From Turbatrix aceti (lineage: Eukaryota > Nematoda > Chromadorea > Rhabditida > Panagrolaimidae): a stretch of 64,000 nucleotides of DNA. The notes under the pieces are model-generated. The model saw only the letters and a list, made by a program, of their open reading frames with translations. It was not told the origin of the DNA and made no database searches. The translations under genes were made by a program, and so were the position numbers. Positions 44,359-58,168 of this stretch are shown piece by piece (within the stretch, counting starts at the first letter, position 1; each line of letters starts with the position of its first letter). Location of the stretch: contig OZ017767.1 in the NCBI GenBank assembly GCA_963969345.1, positions 5,608,739 to 5,672,738 on the forward strand, read 5' to 3'.

Positions 44359-46860
44359 CGCGCGGGTTTGTATTTAGATCCCCGCAGGCGGTGCTTGGGT
44401 GGCAGTGTTGCGTCTGACCACACTCACAACAGGCGGTAGATATAAAAGGATTTTTGCGGCTGCCAAAACACAAATAAACACACGTCTGTTTTCAACCTCA
44501 AAACAATCGCGCTAGGAGTCGGTCAGTGCTGTCGATCTTTGCGTGTCGCGATTGAACGAACGCGTGTTTCGTTCGATATCCGTATATCGACTGCTGCACG
44601 GCGCTCATCATGGAGCTGTCTTCCTTCTGTTTTCCCTGAATCCTGCTAGCCGATGTATGCAGACTGCCGTCAACGATGGCACGTGTTCTACTCTCCGGCG
44701 CGTGAGGCATTTTGCTGTCAAGTTTGTTGCACGCGCGCGCGCTGTTGTTTTTGGTCTCGGCTCTGACTGTCTTTTTTGACATATTGATGTACAAAAGTGT
44801 CAGGAGTCCGAGATAAGTCGTTCTCTTTCTCTCGGTTTGTAACCATAACATGTCCGGGCGTCCGTGAAATCGATAACAAGCGGTCTCGGTCTTGTAGCGA
44901 TTTTTTCGGGGCATCCAGGAAAGAACACGGGTTTGACGTTGTTCTCGGGACAGATCCAGATTTGCTCGCTGGCTGCATTATTTATCGAGCAATCGGATTT
45001 CAGTTGTCTTATCCTAGGTATTCCCGTGTCTCGTCTTTCCGGCTGCAACCAACCAGTATCCGGTTTTTTTTGTCGGGTTCTGCCACACAGACTGGACTGA
45101 CTGCTAATTCGTACTCGGAATCACTTGCATCTTCTTTTTCTTCTTTGCATCGCGGGGCAAAAGAACAACTAAGCAAGCAGGCATCGCATCGCCTGTCGAA
45201 AAATGAGCTGGCTCTCTATTTTTGGTGGCAGCAAAAACGCCGAGCGTTCGTTCTTCTCGCGTTTTAGTCTCTTTTTTGCATGTCAGAAGGTCTTCGGCGC
45301 CCGTGGCCGTGGCCGCGGCGATTCTCACATGAGCATTGTTTGACTTCCCAGTTGTCTTTTCCCATTCATCGATTTTTTGAAAAGGATGATTCATCTTCAC
45401 GTACTATGTACGTTGACTGACTGACTATCGTGTGTCCTCCCACATTTTTTTTTTGTTTTCACACAGTCCCGCTCGTTCGTTCGTTCATTCACCTGACGTG
45501 AACCACATAGAATTGCCAGTTACATTCAAGCATTTCATTTTTTGTGGTTTCAGATGATCGTAACATGTTTACGAGCAGGAAACACCTTTGACGAACCTTT
45601 TTTTTTGTTGTTGCCCAAAACGTATGTACGTGTCGTGGTGGTACATGGCTCACGAGTTAGTAAGTATGACGTTCGTTCACGCGATGCTCCACGCCACCAT
45701 TGCTGCTGCTGCTGATATGAGCTGGCGTAAAATCGATCAACTCGTCCGGTTTAGCTCCTTTTTTATCCGATTTTATGGTGTGGCTGTCAGAGTTGGTTGT
45801 GCTTTCGAAAAAAAAGCAGAGTCTCGGCTGCTACCGGGGCTACAGGTGTGTTTTGAAATAATATATCTCTCTTTTTTTGGTGGGTAGCAGGACGCAACGC
45901 TGTCAAAGTGGCCGGCCGCTTTCGTTTTCGACTTGCATGAACATTTATTTATCTCTCTTTTCTCCCAGGTGGATTTTTCACGTGTTCGTTCGCTGGCCGA
46001 ACGAACGAACGGTCCGTATGGGATGGGGTGGCACCGTAATCATATTTTTTGTGTTTTCATGTTTGAGAAATGAAAACAGAAACAAACGTGAAAAGCGAGA
46101 AGGAGAAAAAAAATTGGAGAAGGCTTTGGGGTGTCGTACTTTTTTTTTTGTTTTTGCCTGCATGCCACCAGCTACCAAGGCCACGGTTACGGCCACGGCC
46201 ACGGCCATGGGACCAAGTGTGGCATGTTTTTTGTAGCGCTCTCGCTCTCGAATTAGTCAGACTGGTTGGTGTTTTGTAATTTTCTTCTTTTTGACTAGAG
46301 CTGCTTTCTTCTTCTTCTTCCTCCTTCTTCTTCTTTTTGTCACCGGAGCGAGCACCAGACGTGGAAGGGGGGCTTTTGCGAGTAATTAGAGGGGGCCGAA
46401 CCCGGAGACGAAGTGGTTTGGCGGATGCGACACCAGGGCACCCCACGGCGCGCCCGTTGCCCGTCGCCCGTTGGCCGGGGGGCTAGAGAGTCGTTTGAGG
46501 CCACGACTACGGCCGTAGTTGGCCGCGTCGCGGCGGCGGCGGCATTTTGCAGCCAGCAGCAGCGGCGGCCATGGCCGTGGCCTTTTCTGCGTTCTTCGTC
46601 GCTCGTCGCCATGCATGTCTGCCGGGCGCTGCTGCTTCCTCTGCGTGTGCCGTGCCAGAGATCGATATATTGCGTTTTTGCCCTTGTCGAAGCGCTCTCC
46701 TCGCCTCGCCTTTATTTTTTTTTATTTTTTTTGCGTGATATTTTTTTTGTTCGTCGTTGAAATTTCGATTCCCAACGGATCTGGAATAAACCAGACGATT
46801 GGTTACAGGCTTGGACTGACCGTAAGTCGAATTGTGTGACACTGCAACTCTGAAAAAATA
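44359..46860. other. Intergenic between divergent EHBP1 and synaptobrevin genes
   Basis: 2.5 kb with GC-rich low-complexity tracts (46320-46580, CTTCTT and GGCGGC runs) and a GGCCAC tandem at about 46180-46207. No gene recognised. Confidence 0.4.
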
Positions 46861-47517
46861 ATGGAAGGTGGAGCTGCCCCGACCGAAAGCCAGCCCGGAG
46901 CCCAGGGCCCCCGGCCCACGAACAAGCGCCTTCAGCAGACGCAAGCCCAGGTGGACGAGGTCGTCGGCATCATGAAGGTCAACGTCGAGAAGGTCCTCGA
47001 ACGCGACCAGAAGCTCTCGCAACTCGACGATCGCGCCGATGCCCTGCAGGTAAGGTGGTTTTGGAATGAATTTTGGGGAAATGTCTTGACACGAAAAAAA
47101 TATTGGGGGTTCAACCTTTGCCTTTGGCACGCTTTTAAAAGCACACAGATGTTCGGGGATTGTCTTAAATGCGTTTACGACGGATCCGTCGTGTTGGCCC
47201 GGCAGTGAATTAATATTCATTGCCGTCCGTGACGTACGTAACACGGAACGAACCCAACCAAAGCTGTTGCTTATTTGAGCGCTCTAATCGAATTACCCCC
47301 GGAAATACATACATACATACATAAATGACCGTTTTCTTGAGGGGACTAACTAATCTGACGATTCATAATTGTTCAGGAGGGAGCATCGCAGTTTGAAAAG
47401 TCGGCTGCCACCCTGAAGCGAAAGTATTGGTGGAAAAACATCAAGATGATCATCATCATGTGCGCTATCGTCATCCTGCTCGTCATCATCATCGTCATCT
47501 GGGCAGGTGGCAAGTAG
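46861..47517 (+). CDS. snb-1: Synaptobrevin / VAMP, vesicle v-SNARE
   Basis: Exons 46861-47049 and 47377-47517 give 109 residues, the same size as C. elegans SNB-1. An unstructured Pro/Gly N-terminus of about 20 residues precedes the SNARE helix ([20 protein letters not shown], then [20 protein letters not shown]). The zero-layer arginine is in VLERDQ. The juxtamembrane sequence RKYWWKNIK is typical. The C-terminal anchor ([19 protein letters not shown]) ends with AGGK. It forms the four-helix SNARE bundle with syntaxin and SNAP-25 to drive synaptic vesicle fusion. The split of the SNARE helix at ALQ|EGA by an intron is visible. Confidence 0.97.
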
Positions 47518-47689
47518 ACATACCTGTGACGGCCTACCTGTACGGTCGTTGTTGCCCACATCCACGCACGCACACTCGTTTCAATTTTCAACAAAAAAAG
47601 CATGTAAGACGACGTCGCCCACCCCTCTTGACTATTTTCTCACCTACTTACCTACCTACCGGCCCCCTTCCTTCCGGTCGAGTCCTGTA

Positions 47690-48141
47690 TCATGACACCA
47701 CCCTCGTCGCTCGCCCGACCCCGACCCCGACCCCTGTCCCAGTAGTCGCGCTTGCCTCCTCCTTCTTCCACGCTTCTGACCCCTCACCTGGACGTAATGT
47801 ATCTGCAAAACTCACTTTGTCGTCTTCCTCGGCCTGGCGAAGGCGTCGAAGACGACGATAGAGGGTGTTCATCCTTTCTCCCCTCTCGTATATGTATGAC
47901 TGACAAAAAAATGGATGTAACTTTATTGGATTTCGAGATGAAGTCGAATAACAAAAGGCGTCCTCAGAGCAAGATAAAAGGAAGCAATTAAGTCGGCGTT
48001 TTGCAACAACAATAATGTGCCGATCCAAATGAAAAATGGCCAGGTGATCACCTCGATCGGGGCTTTGTCGGGGCCGACGGGGAATGCGCGTTCCGAAAGC
48101 ATTGTTTGTTCATCAGAGTAATCGTAATCGGTAATGGGCAT
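47690..48141 (-). CDS. Possible small single-pass membrane protein, 132 residues
   Basis: Candidate exons 48141-47953 and 47899-47690 join in phase (TPF|SYIYERGERM). The predicted protein has an acidic start (MPITDYDYSDEQTMLSERAF), one hydrophobic segment (WPFFIWIGTLLLLQ), then a basic patch (LYRRLRRLRQAEEDDK). Its C-terminal Gly/Val-rich end may be non-coding read-through; an alternative donor after LRP would lead to an unseen exon. The donor GTTATT is weak. No family recognised. It is convergent with synaptobrevin, 170 bp apart. Confidence 0.4.
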
Positions 48142-51100
48142 TCCTTCCGCGCTTTGAAGTTTTAAGTTAAAAAAAAAAATTTGCAAATGCGACTTAAATT
48201 AGCACTTTAGGCCGGTGTCCCTCTGATTGTGGCGAGAAGACAGATAATGGGCGTCGAACGTTTCCTGGTTAGACTTTGAAAAAATCAACTTTTTGACTCT
48301 GATTGGCTCCAAGTGATTAAAAAACTTCCAAAAACTGTGTCTTTTATTTTTACCGATTTTTTAGACATCAAAAGTGGCAAAAAAGTGTATTTTTTCCAAA
48401 ATAAATTTTTCATCGATGCATCAGAGTGTCGACTCTGACTCGGAGCCAGACCTGTGCGTCAGATGACGGCCAGAGCGGCGCCATTGATGTCAATTCTGTT
48501 TTTGTTACCTCAAATGAGTGTCAATTTTTCATTTTTTTTGCTACGCTTGCAATTTGTTAGGAGGGCGCAGCGCTGCAGCACCGCCAGGTTTTTTAGGAAA
48601 CGGCGATATTGGGCCGTCACCACACCCCAGCTGGCAGACGCCTGCGGCCGCGGTTGCCGCAGCTTGTGGCGTGCCTTTGTTGCGTGGGGCTGACGAGTGC
48701 GAATATGACTGATTGAGTGACGGCGGCGGCGGGTGCCTACCTAGGCTATGCAAAGCCTGGACGCGGCTGAATGCTCGATAACGTAACCCATCCGTCATTT
48801 TTTTTCGTGATTATGCGATCATTGCATTGTCGCAGGTCTCAGGTCGTCTTCCAATTTGTTGGTTTGATGACAGGTTTTTTGGGGTTTTTTTTATTTTTCG
48901 GGGCTTTGGTGGTTCGGGTCAACCAGTCTGAGAGGGGATGAATGTGTTGTGCTTGTCGGGCCTTTCAAAATACAAAACTCATTGGTTTCGATGCCGTCAT
49001 TTGTTGGCAGAGACCCCAACGTATATATTTGTTGGCATGGGTCACGTGCACAAACACGGACTTCCTCATCACAGAGGTAACATCACTCTTCTCTTCTGGC
49101 GACGGACGTCGAGACGCCGAGATGTTTTTGTTGAACGAACGCCATGCGCCCCACCGACGCGCTGTCAAAGGAGGATTGCCTGCTTCAATGACCGCTGACA
49201 ACCAAAAATTTAATTTTCCGCCTTTTTAGCGCTTTGCCTTTGTTTGGACGGGCCTTTTCGGAGCTCAAAAACATGTTGCACGGTTCTGTGTTGTCATCTT
49301 CTCGCTTTCAATTACACACCTAATTTGGTTGAATTCATCTCTTCTGCTGCAAGTTGCCATCAAGTTTGGGTTCTCGAACAGGGCGTGTCTCCCTAATCTT
49401 TAATTTTTTGCATGACACCGACCGGACCGGGCCAGAAGGGCATGATTTACGCAAAGCCGCCGCTGATTTTTCTGCACAACCATTTTTTTAAGAGTTGCAA
49501 GACGGCGGGAACCCATTTTATCGTGGCGCTTTATCTTTTGTGCCCTGTGTCAGGTTCACGTGCACGTGCACTTGGCCGCATGTTGAACTCAAAGAGCGTT
49601 TTTTTAATTGCGCTATTTTTTCTTTTCATGTTTTTTCGTCTCTTTCAAAAGTCATTTGAAAGTTGCTTTTTGTAGCGGAGTCTTTTGCCACGGATCAAAA
49701 ACTGCTCCCGGCTTCTGTGTTTTGCACCAACCTGCATCTTGCAATGCAATTGACTTCGAGAAAGAACGCCAATGAATATTTAACGCCGCGATCATTACGT
49801 GTTTGTACATAGATATTTTCTGGTCAGAGGGAGACACGAATTCTGCAATTACGCCGAAGCCGACACTTCCGGCGTGCTCGGAGGGGGTCGGGGTGTCACG
49901 GCGCCTTGCAGCCTCTCCGGTGATGGGGGTGCCAAGAAGGCGCCGTGCCACGCCGCTTGTTCTGGTGAACATCTCATTGCCTTGGGCGACGAAAGGCGAA
50001 AGACCTGGCAACATACTATTATGTCTTTTGTTCTGTACCGCAAAAAAAAAATTCATTTTATTGTTTTCGGGAGATGAACTGTCTCTCAATCCGGGTTTTT
50101 CATGACATGGTCTTGTTTTTGTTGCACCTCATATTGGCGCAGGATACATACCGTAATCTTTGGGGTGTTGGTTGGGGTGTTATCGTTAAAAAAAAGTTTT
50201 AAGAAAAGTATGATGTTTGCAGGGTAACTTTTTTACGTTTGTTTTACCGGTGAGATGTTGAAAAAAACCGAGTTTTGCCTGTCATTGTGATCTCAAACGA
50301 CTGGCAAAGAAGAAAAAAAAAACAAGTTCTGTTCAGATGTTTTTTTTCTTGCGGACCATTTTTGAGGAACCAGAAAATAAATAAATGCGGAAGCTGCCTA
50401 TCAGCTACCAAATTTGCATTTAGGCACAATTTTCAGGGCCTCTGGCCAAGAAAGATGCTGCACGATTATTTGTTTTGTCCTCCGCGGTTTTGTTTGTTCT
50501 ATCTACAAAAAAAATTTTGGACGGTGATTTGATGGCCGAATCTTTGACTTTTCAATGCATCCACACGTATTATACTTTTTCGCATATTTTTGACATTTCA
50601 AGTTACATTATAATTTGATAGGATCAACTTAGCACGCCTGGTTATGGGCCAGCTGCAGTATTCGGTTTTGAAAAAAAAACCCTGACCGCATCCATAGCAC
50701 GCAGGTTTCAATCGAAACCTCCCCGAAACGAAAGTGTCGTTTTTTGTTGGTCCACCACGTCCGTTTTTCACGTCCGGCACCTCTCATCGGTCTCGCTGCT
50801 TGAAGATGCGCCCGCAGGGGTCTAATTCAATTGTTTCCAAGTTTAATCACACTTCGGCGACGACTCACTCGACAAACGAATGGCCTCGGAGCAGGAGGAC
50901 TTTTGTCGTTGTCGTTCTCGCTGCAGAGGAGAGGAGGCGCCACTTGGACGGGCTCCTGCGACCAGGGAGGGTCCGGAAACTATTAGGCTACAGTCCTGCA
51001 CACTTGCGTACAGGAGAGGACGTCATGCTTGCGACGGCGCCATTGTCTTATCCCTGGGCTTTTTATGCTCCGTGATTTTGAATGCACAACTTTTTTTTAA

Positions 51101-54100
51101 AATTATCGAAGACCAAAAGTCAGTCAGTCACTTTTTGGGATGATCTTCCCAAAGTTGACCTTCTCAGAAAATTCTGGTTCGCTTCCCCGAATGCGATTTT
51201 GCGATTTCCGTGTCGTTTGTTTGGCTCTTCCGGAGTTTGGTTTCTGATTTTCTCCGGCGTTTATGTCTGCTTCCAACAAACCCAAACGACTTGCGCTTTT
51301 TTGGTACTTTACAGACCCATTAAAGCAACTGGGTGATCAGAAATTGGGTCGTGTTTCGAGAAATAGTCTCAGAAGCATGATAGTACTCAACTTTTTTTTC
51401 TGGCGTTCCGAGAGTCACGCAGCGCACCCCAATGAGGCCAATCTCGACTGTTGCCCTGCCCTTAACGATGTCATTTCCGTTTGAGAAACTGTTTGACTGT
51501 GTACACAGAGGTCAGAGAGTCGCAGCGTCATCGGAGCCTCTGCAAGAAGGACTTTGTTGTCCTTTTACGGGATTGCCTTATCATTTCGGCAGGCGATTAA
51601 AAGCGCCTTCGGTCGCTTTTTTTCGGGGGCGCCGCTGCCATCGCCGCCGCCACCGCCACCGCCGCTGTTTTTCTTTCTCTCTGATACCCCAGAATTGCGC
51701 CCTGCTGCGATGCGGTTCTTTTTTTTTCAGATGTTTTTTTCTCCAACGCACTACTTAATTGGATGGCAATCGGGCGCATTACGACTCCGCCGGGAGACGT
51801 TTGCCTCCTTCGGCGACGACGACGCCGAATCACTTTGTGTTGAGACGTCGCGACAAATCCTCTGCTGTCACCGATGTACTATGTATTGCCGAGGCGAACG
51901 AATTACCCGTCCCTGTCGTTGTCGTCGTAGTTGTAGAATTCGAATTTGTCATGGGAATCTCGGTGAGCAAAGACCGACTGAGGAGGTAGCCGGAGGTGTT
52001 GCTGGCCATGGGATAGGGTTACGCTCGTCTCCGGGTGGCAGACGGTGACAAGAAAACACCTGGGGCGTGTGCCTGGGTTTAGGTATGGTCAGTCGAGGGT
52101 TGTAGGTCTTTGTCCGACGGATAATTAGAAAAATTCGGCCCCTGGAGAATAATTAGAAAGACAAAAGGAAAGTATAATACTTTCTTTTTTTTACCACACC
52201 TGCCAAATTTTATTTTTGTTTACGACTCCGTTTCTGAGTAAGTACTTCGCTTTGTTTTTTGGACTCGAAGACACGCGACTCAACCTTCGTACCATGCCGC
52301 AACGCCGCCTTTTGACGGCAGTTAGCTGTTCCAAGAGTGCCGCCCTCACCGAGTTGTTGTTTTCCCACCACCACGACCGCCGACTCGGGTTGAACGTCTT
52401 TAATGTGAGTCTGATACGGTCGGGCACCTTTGCTTTATTTTCAATTTTGTAAAACGCCCGTTTGTCGTTTGCCGTTTGCTTACTCGGTTTACGCACGCAC
52501 GCATACACGCGATGCCGGCCTCCTTGCGATTCCTTTACGACTGTGAGTAAACGAATACCTAATCACTCCATCGGCCTCGCCATCCATCCACCGGCTCACG
52601 TCAATTGCGGGCTTGTTTGCACTCTCTGTTTGACATGAAAACGAGCCACGAATTGCTCGCACGTGTGTGCCATCGAGCTATATGTACCCCGAAGAAGAAA
52701 AATCGAAAACGTGTGTGTGCATGTGCCATCGGGACGGGACATCGGCGGAAATTTGACTTTTGTCCGGAGTCCGGACCGGGGCAGAGTTTCGCTCTTTTCG
52801 GACCCTGGAGTTTGGTCAGGCTTTTTGGCGTCTTCTGAATTCTTTCCCAGGCCAGTGTCTACGGCGACATAGTTCATACCTGTGTTCCGGAAGCACACGG
52901 CACATTGCAGAGCTGCTCAGACGAAGGGTAACTTAGTTTCGCTTGTTTGCGGTAAGACGGCCTATTTCGACCAGCAATCGTACCCCTGTTGTCGGTTGTA
53001 GCTGGGTGCATTTATGCCTGATTATATGTGTAAAGAAAACCAGTTAGCCTCTCAGTAGGGCCCCATTGCCGCTCCCAGAATTAGTAGCCGGCTGGGGAAT
53101 GTCTAGGTGCCGCTTTTGTTGTCGTGACCAGTTTTTTGCAGCAGTTCAATTTTTGTGGATTTTTTGTTTGTTTCCAGATTGTTAGAATCTATTCTGTTCC
53201 CCCAGCGTGTTTCTGTTTCTCGACGGCTAAAAATAGTTCCCTGGGCGTAAACTGTTTTTCGTTAGCTCGTCGGAATCAGATTGAGCTAATTGCAACCTGC
53301 CCCCGGTCGTGCCAGGTTCCGCCCCGTCACGTGAAGATGATGTCCGTGGAAAGCGTGTCTCCCTCTGTTTTTGGCACCCAGCCGGCCGGTAGCCTCCTGC
53401 GAAGGAAAATGCCGCCGGTTGACTGGTCTGGACCTCCGAAGTATGTATCGACGTCACCGCGCCCTAATCAAACTAAATTTATATTACAAGACGGAAAGCG
53501 TGCAAAAGTCATTGCTGCGTGGAGTGCACACGGTTCGGATAACCCAGCCGACCGCAGTCAAGCATGTTTAGCGTCTGCTCTAACTAAGGATAACTTCCTC
53601 GGACTCTGCAAAGCGCCACTGCTGCCAGTCCAGTCGCTTTTCCCGCAACATGGCAATAATTGGGGGAGTTAAAGATGCTGCAGTTCGTTTTAGACTGCCG
53701 ACGGCAAAATGGGACCAACTTTAATTGGGCTCGCTTCAGACTCTGCTCCGGCGCCGGCCGGTCGTCGGTGCCAGACGGATTTAGAAACCACTCTCGAATC
53801 ACCCAGACGACAATGATTCGAAAAGACACGCCCTTCGAAGACAGTCGTTTTTTGCCGTTTTCATTTTTTCTCGGGTGCATGAAATGAAACTTGTTCCGTT
53901 CTCCGTCCTCCAAAACGGTTGACAAGCCCTACAGTATCCCATGTTTATGATGTGGCATATTGAATTAGAACGTGTGTTGCCCGGAAGTATTATACAAGTT
54001 GTCTAATTACGACGGATGCCCCCGGATGGATATAGAAAGTCCACCTGAAATTGACACGCATTCATGCCGCTTTGAACCCCTCTCGATTTTTGCCCAGACC

Positions 54101-55002
54101 AAAAAAAAGTGCCTTTCCAGTACACGGCTTTGCTGTACGTACGCGCCGTCTGTTTTCTTGTACCGGCTTACTTTGGCGCTGCGTGATTAATTATTTCTCG
54201 GAAGTTCCGCCGACACAAAAAATGCGCTTCACAGTTCAGTTCGATGTTGTTGTTTTTTTTGCACGCTTACTCATGCCCGACCGCTGCTTACAATTAGCTG
54301 TCTCAAAAACGTTTAACGGTGTCGTAAAACCTACCTGGCGCATTTTGGGGCACTGAAAGGTTATTTTTCCATTAGGACTGGCATTTTTACTTGCTTGGAA
54401 TAAAACAAGCAGAAGATGCCGCCGGATTTTTCTTTTCTGACCCGACGCAGAGCGGCTTAGTTAACTTTTGCCGTGGTAATTAGTCAGCAGAGCTCGGGAG
54501 ACAGCAGCTGGGGATCAAAAGCGCCTGAAGGGCGTGATTTGCATTGCGACGCGTTCGGCACATGCTTCACCGATGACAGCTGAACGAACGCTGTCTCCTA
54601 GGGAGCGGCCTTGAATCGTAAGTCACTCTCGTCTGGCTGACGGGGGATTAGTTGTTGCTCGACTTGACGTTCCAATCCTCAAATTATTTTTACTAACAAA
54701 TGTGAGAGCTTGTGTTTTTTAGGCTTTTACGACCTTTCACATTTACTGTATCGTTGTGCCTTGATCCGCGTGGACTTTATTTCACGCGTGTGCCCTAAGG
54801 CGGAGGCAACTTTCGTGAAAGTCATTCGACTTTGAGTTCACGAAGAAAGCACGAGAAAACCGCGTTTTTGTACCATGTTTTTCATAAATTCACAAATAAA
54901 AAACCTGCGGGTTTTTTCAGGAAGACAGTATACTGTCAGATGCGTGAGACGTCCTGACAACTTCTCTCGACACGACTTTTTTAGCGTGGAGCGTGGAACG
55001 CT
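48142..55002. other. 6.9-kb stretch with no recognised gene
   Basis: Short open frames only, many poly-T and poly-A tracts. No RNA gene signature recognised. It lies upstream of the Cys-loop channel and may hold its promoter. Confidence 0.4.
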
Positions 55003-57903
55003 ATGGTACACAAGATAGTCGTGATTCTGAGTGTCGTCATCGTGTTCATAGCCTTCGGTGTGAGTCGGGAAGGGCAATCGGGGAAGGGCACACGCGCCCG
55101 CGCGCGGGATTATTTATGCAGGGGGAAGGTGACTAATGAGGAGGCCAAAAAAGGTGCAGTGCCACCGTGTGCATGGCTTCTTCGTTCGTTCTGCCCCAGA
55201 GAGCTGTGGTTTTTTTACTTTTTTATCTTCTGCCTTGCATAACATAACTGACTTTGAATGGCATGACGTTTACTTTTTTGCACTGATAACCACTTTTTTT
55301 GGAACGCTCATTAATCATTTATTCATAGATACTACCTTGCACTGATTTCCGACATGCCATGAAATTCCGAGCATGAAATGAAATGTTGCATCATGAAAAA
55401 GCACTCATGTTCCGGGGGATCTCAAAAACCAGGAACAGGAACTAATGGCAGATTTAAATTTTTTTCCGATTTTGTAGTTTAGTTTCATTCTCACACTTTG
55501 ACTTTGAGTTGGTTTACGGTTGCATTCGAGAAAGCACAAGTGTAGAATTACACTTGGCAGCCGTCCATTGGCACTGGCAAGGCGAGGGAGCCTCCTCTGT
55601 GACATCTGGCCAACTGCATTACGTCTGGGCCCTGAGGCCGACATCCCAGATTGACACACGGGTTTTTCAGGTGGAAGGCCGACGCCGGCGATGTCCTGAG
55701 GGGACGTGGAACGAGGGCAAGATTGTCAAGAACATCATGTCCAATTACACGAAACTTCTGCCGGACGCTGAGGACAGCGTCTTCGTGCACATCGAAATGC
55801 ACGTCCAAGTAGGACACCGGAACAAAAAGGGGCGACTGTAAAAAAAACTTTCGTTGCAGGACATTGGAAGTCTCAACGAGATCACGGGGGACTTTGAGAT
55901 CGACATCCTCTTCTCGCAGCTCTGGCACGATCCACAGCTCAACTTTGTCAATCACAGCCAGTGCATTGGAAACATCACGATGGAGCCCAAGTTCCTGCAC
56001 AACATCTGGACGCCCAACACGTGTCTTGTCAACAGCAAACGGGCCGTTGTGCATTCTTCGCCTTCCGACAACGTCATGTTCATCCTCTACGACGTGGGTT
56101 GAAAAGTTCGGGGGCGAGAGGGATGACAGAAGGTGTTTCAGAATGGCACGGTATGGGTCAATCATCGATTATCGGTGAAAGCGCCCTGCGAACTCAATCA
56201 AAACGGTTTTCGTCTTTTTCCCTTTGACACGCGAAAGTGCACGCTCCTTTTTGAATCCTACAGCCACAACAGCGAGGAAGTCACGCTGCACTGGATGGAA
56301 GAGCCCATAACGCTCGTGCGCAAAATTCAGTTGCCGGATTTCGACATGGTGCAGTTCGAGTCCCGCAAGGTGAATATGTTCTATCCAAACGGGTACTGGG
56401 ACCAGCTGCAGGCTGTCTTCACGTTCAAGCGGCGCTACGGGTTTTACATCCTTCAGGCCTACGTGCCAACTTATCTTACGATTATCGGTGAGTTTGGGCG
56501 ACTTTTGTGCATTTGACGATGTCCATTGTCTTTGCAGTGTCCTGGGTGAGCTTCTGCATGGAACCAAAGGCGCTGCCAGCCCGAACTACGGTAGGCGTGA
56601 GTTCGCTGCTCGCGCTCACCTTCCAGTTCGGCAATATTCTCAAAAACCTGCCGCGGGTGTCGTACGTGAAGGCGATGGACGTCTGGATGCTGGGGTGCAT
56701 CACTTTCGTCTTCGGTACCATGATCGAGCTCGCATTTGTGTGCTACATCACGAGATGTAAGGCTTCTGCGAAGGGGGAATCCCTGCCGCCGGTGGTCGCC
56801 TCCTCGTTCACGAACCACCACAACCAGGCCCCAGGCCTCTTCGGTGTTGCGACGACCCGAATGCCACAGGGACCGGGAAGGGCTTTCGCAGCGAACGGCT
56901 CGTGCCGAAGCGATTCACGTGGCTCGATTTTGTGTCACGAACGGGCATCTGCGACGAGCGCGTCGAGAAAATCGACGTTGATCGCCGGAAACCAGGCGAG
57001 AGAAGGCAGCCTTCTGCTGAGGGCCAACAGCACGGATTCCCTTCCTCATGGCAACGGCGGCGTCTATGAGATGGGAGCGTTCGTCGCGCAGCAGCCGCTC
57101 ACCTTCGAGCAGGTAAACGGCCACGAACCGGCTTTTGCACCGTTTATTAAGCCCCATCGCCGACGTCGCCGCATTGTCGACTTCTCCTTCGCTCCAGAGT
57201 CCATCGACAAGATGAGCATCGTCTGCTTTCCTCTCGCCTTCACACTTTTCAACGTGAGTTATTTTTAGATACTTACGTTGTAAGTCGGTCGCTGCAAGTG
57301 TCTGGAACTCCTTAATTTTTGCAAGGTTCCCATGTTTTTTTTGCACAAAAACTTCACTGAGGCGTGGCATTTTCTGTACATTGCAAAAGGAGCTATTTTG
57401 CTTGGTGACGTTTATGGAAATGTCAACAAGTTGTCTGTTTGGTAACAACAGGCAACAACCTAGCCTTGGGCTAACATAAGGGCTTTCTGATCTTTGGTCT
57501 GACATGAACTCGATGCACTTTTACCCCGGAATCAGTTCTTTGAAGTCGACATTGACTCACGAACAGTCGCTACTTTTTTGAAGAAAATGTACCTTTTTTT
57601 GGGGTAAAATTCTATATTTTTATCAATTTTGAGTATTTCTTGTTCAAAATACATAAATGCAAGAAATAGCCTACGTTTTGGTGTTTTTTGTGCATTTTCA
57701 ATATAAAATATTTTTTGAATCTGTAAAAATGGGAGCCAAATTAGGTCAAAATAGTCAATTTTTCTCCAAATTGGAACACCGCCCAGAACAAAAGTCCAAT
57801 CGCCATTTCCATTTTTCAGCTTGTTTACTGGTGGTACTATCTCTCGCAAACGTTCGAGCAAGTCGTCGACGTCCCGGGTGTCCTGGAGCCTCCCGCTCCG
57901 TAG
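55003..57903 (+). CDS. Cys-loop ligand-gated ion channel, anion-type
   Basis: Exons 55003-55059, 55671-55808, 55860-56093, 56142-56487, 56538-57253 and 57820-57903 join in phase to 524 residues. The first exon is a signal peptide ([19 protein letters not shown]). The ligand domain includes [20 protein letters not shown] and LWHDPQLNF. The Cys-loop runs from C in KAPCELNQ to C in TRKC, with 16 residues between instead of 13. M1 is [18 protein letters not shown]2 begins with PAR ([16 protein letters not shown]), the signature of chloride-selective channels. M3 follows [15 protein letters not shown], a pattern shared with acetylcholine- and amine-gated nematode chloride channels. A long cytoplasmic loop precedes M4 ([20 protein letters not shown]). 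Ligand unknown; ACC/LGC group likely. Confidence 0.92.
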
Positions 57904-58168
57904 CTGCTCTCATCGCCCCCAAGCCCAACCATAAAATTGCCATTTTTCGAATAAACCCAGCTGGATTTATTTTGGATGACGAACATCATCAACTTCAACG
58001 TGTCTGCCGAACTGACGACCGTGTACAGAGGCCATCAGACGCGTAAAAAAAGAACGAGGACTTGGCCAAGGAAGGAGCACAACCAACAGAAAAGGAGAGC
58101 AAAATGGGTGGGGCAAACAAAAACAATAGATAGCCAGACGAAGAATGTGGATGGATATACTGTAGATC

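Noticed and set aside
56355..56375. B-box-like gttcgagtcccgc
   Set aside because: It lies inside a coding exon of the ligand-gated channel (QFESRK) and has no matching A box.
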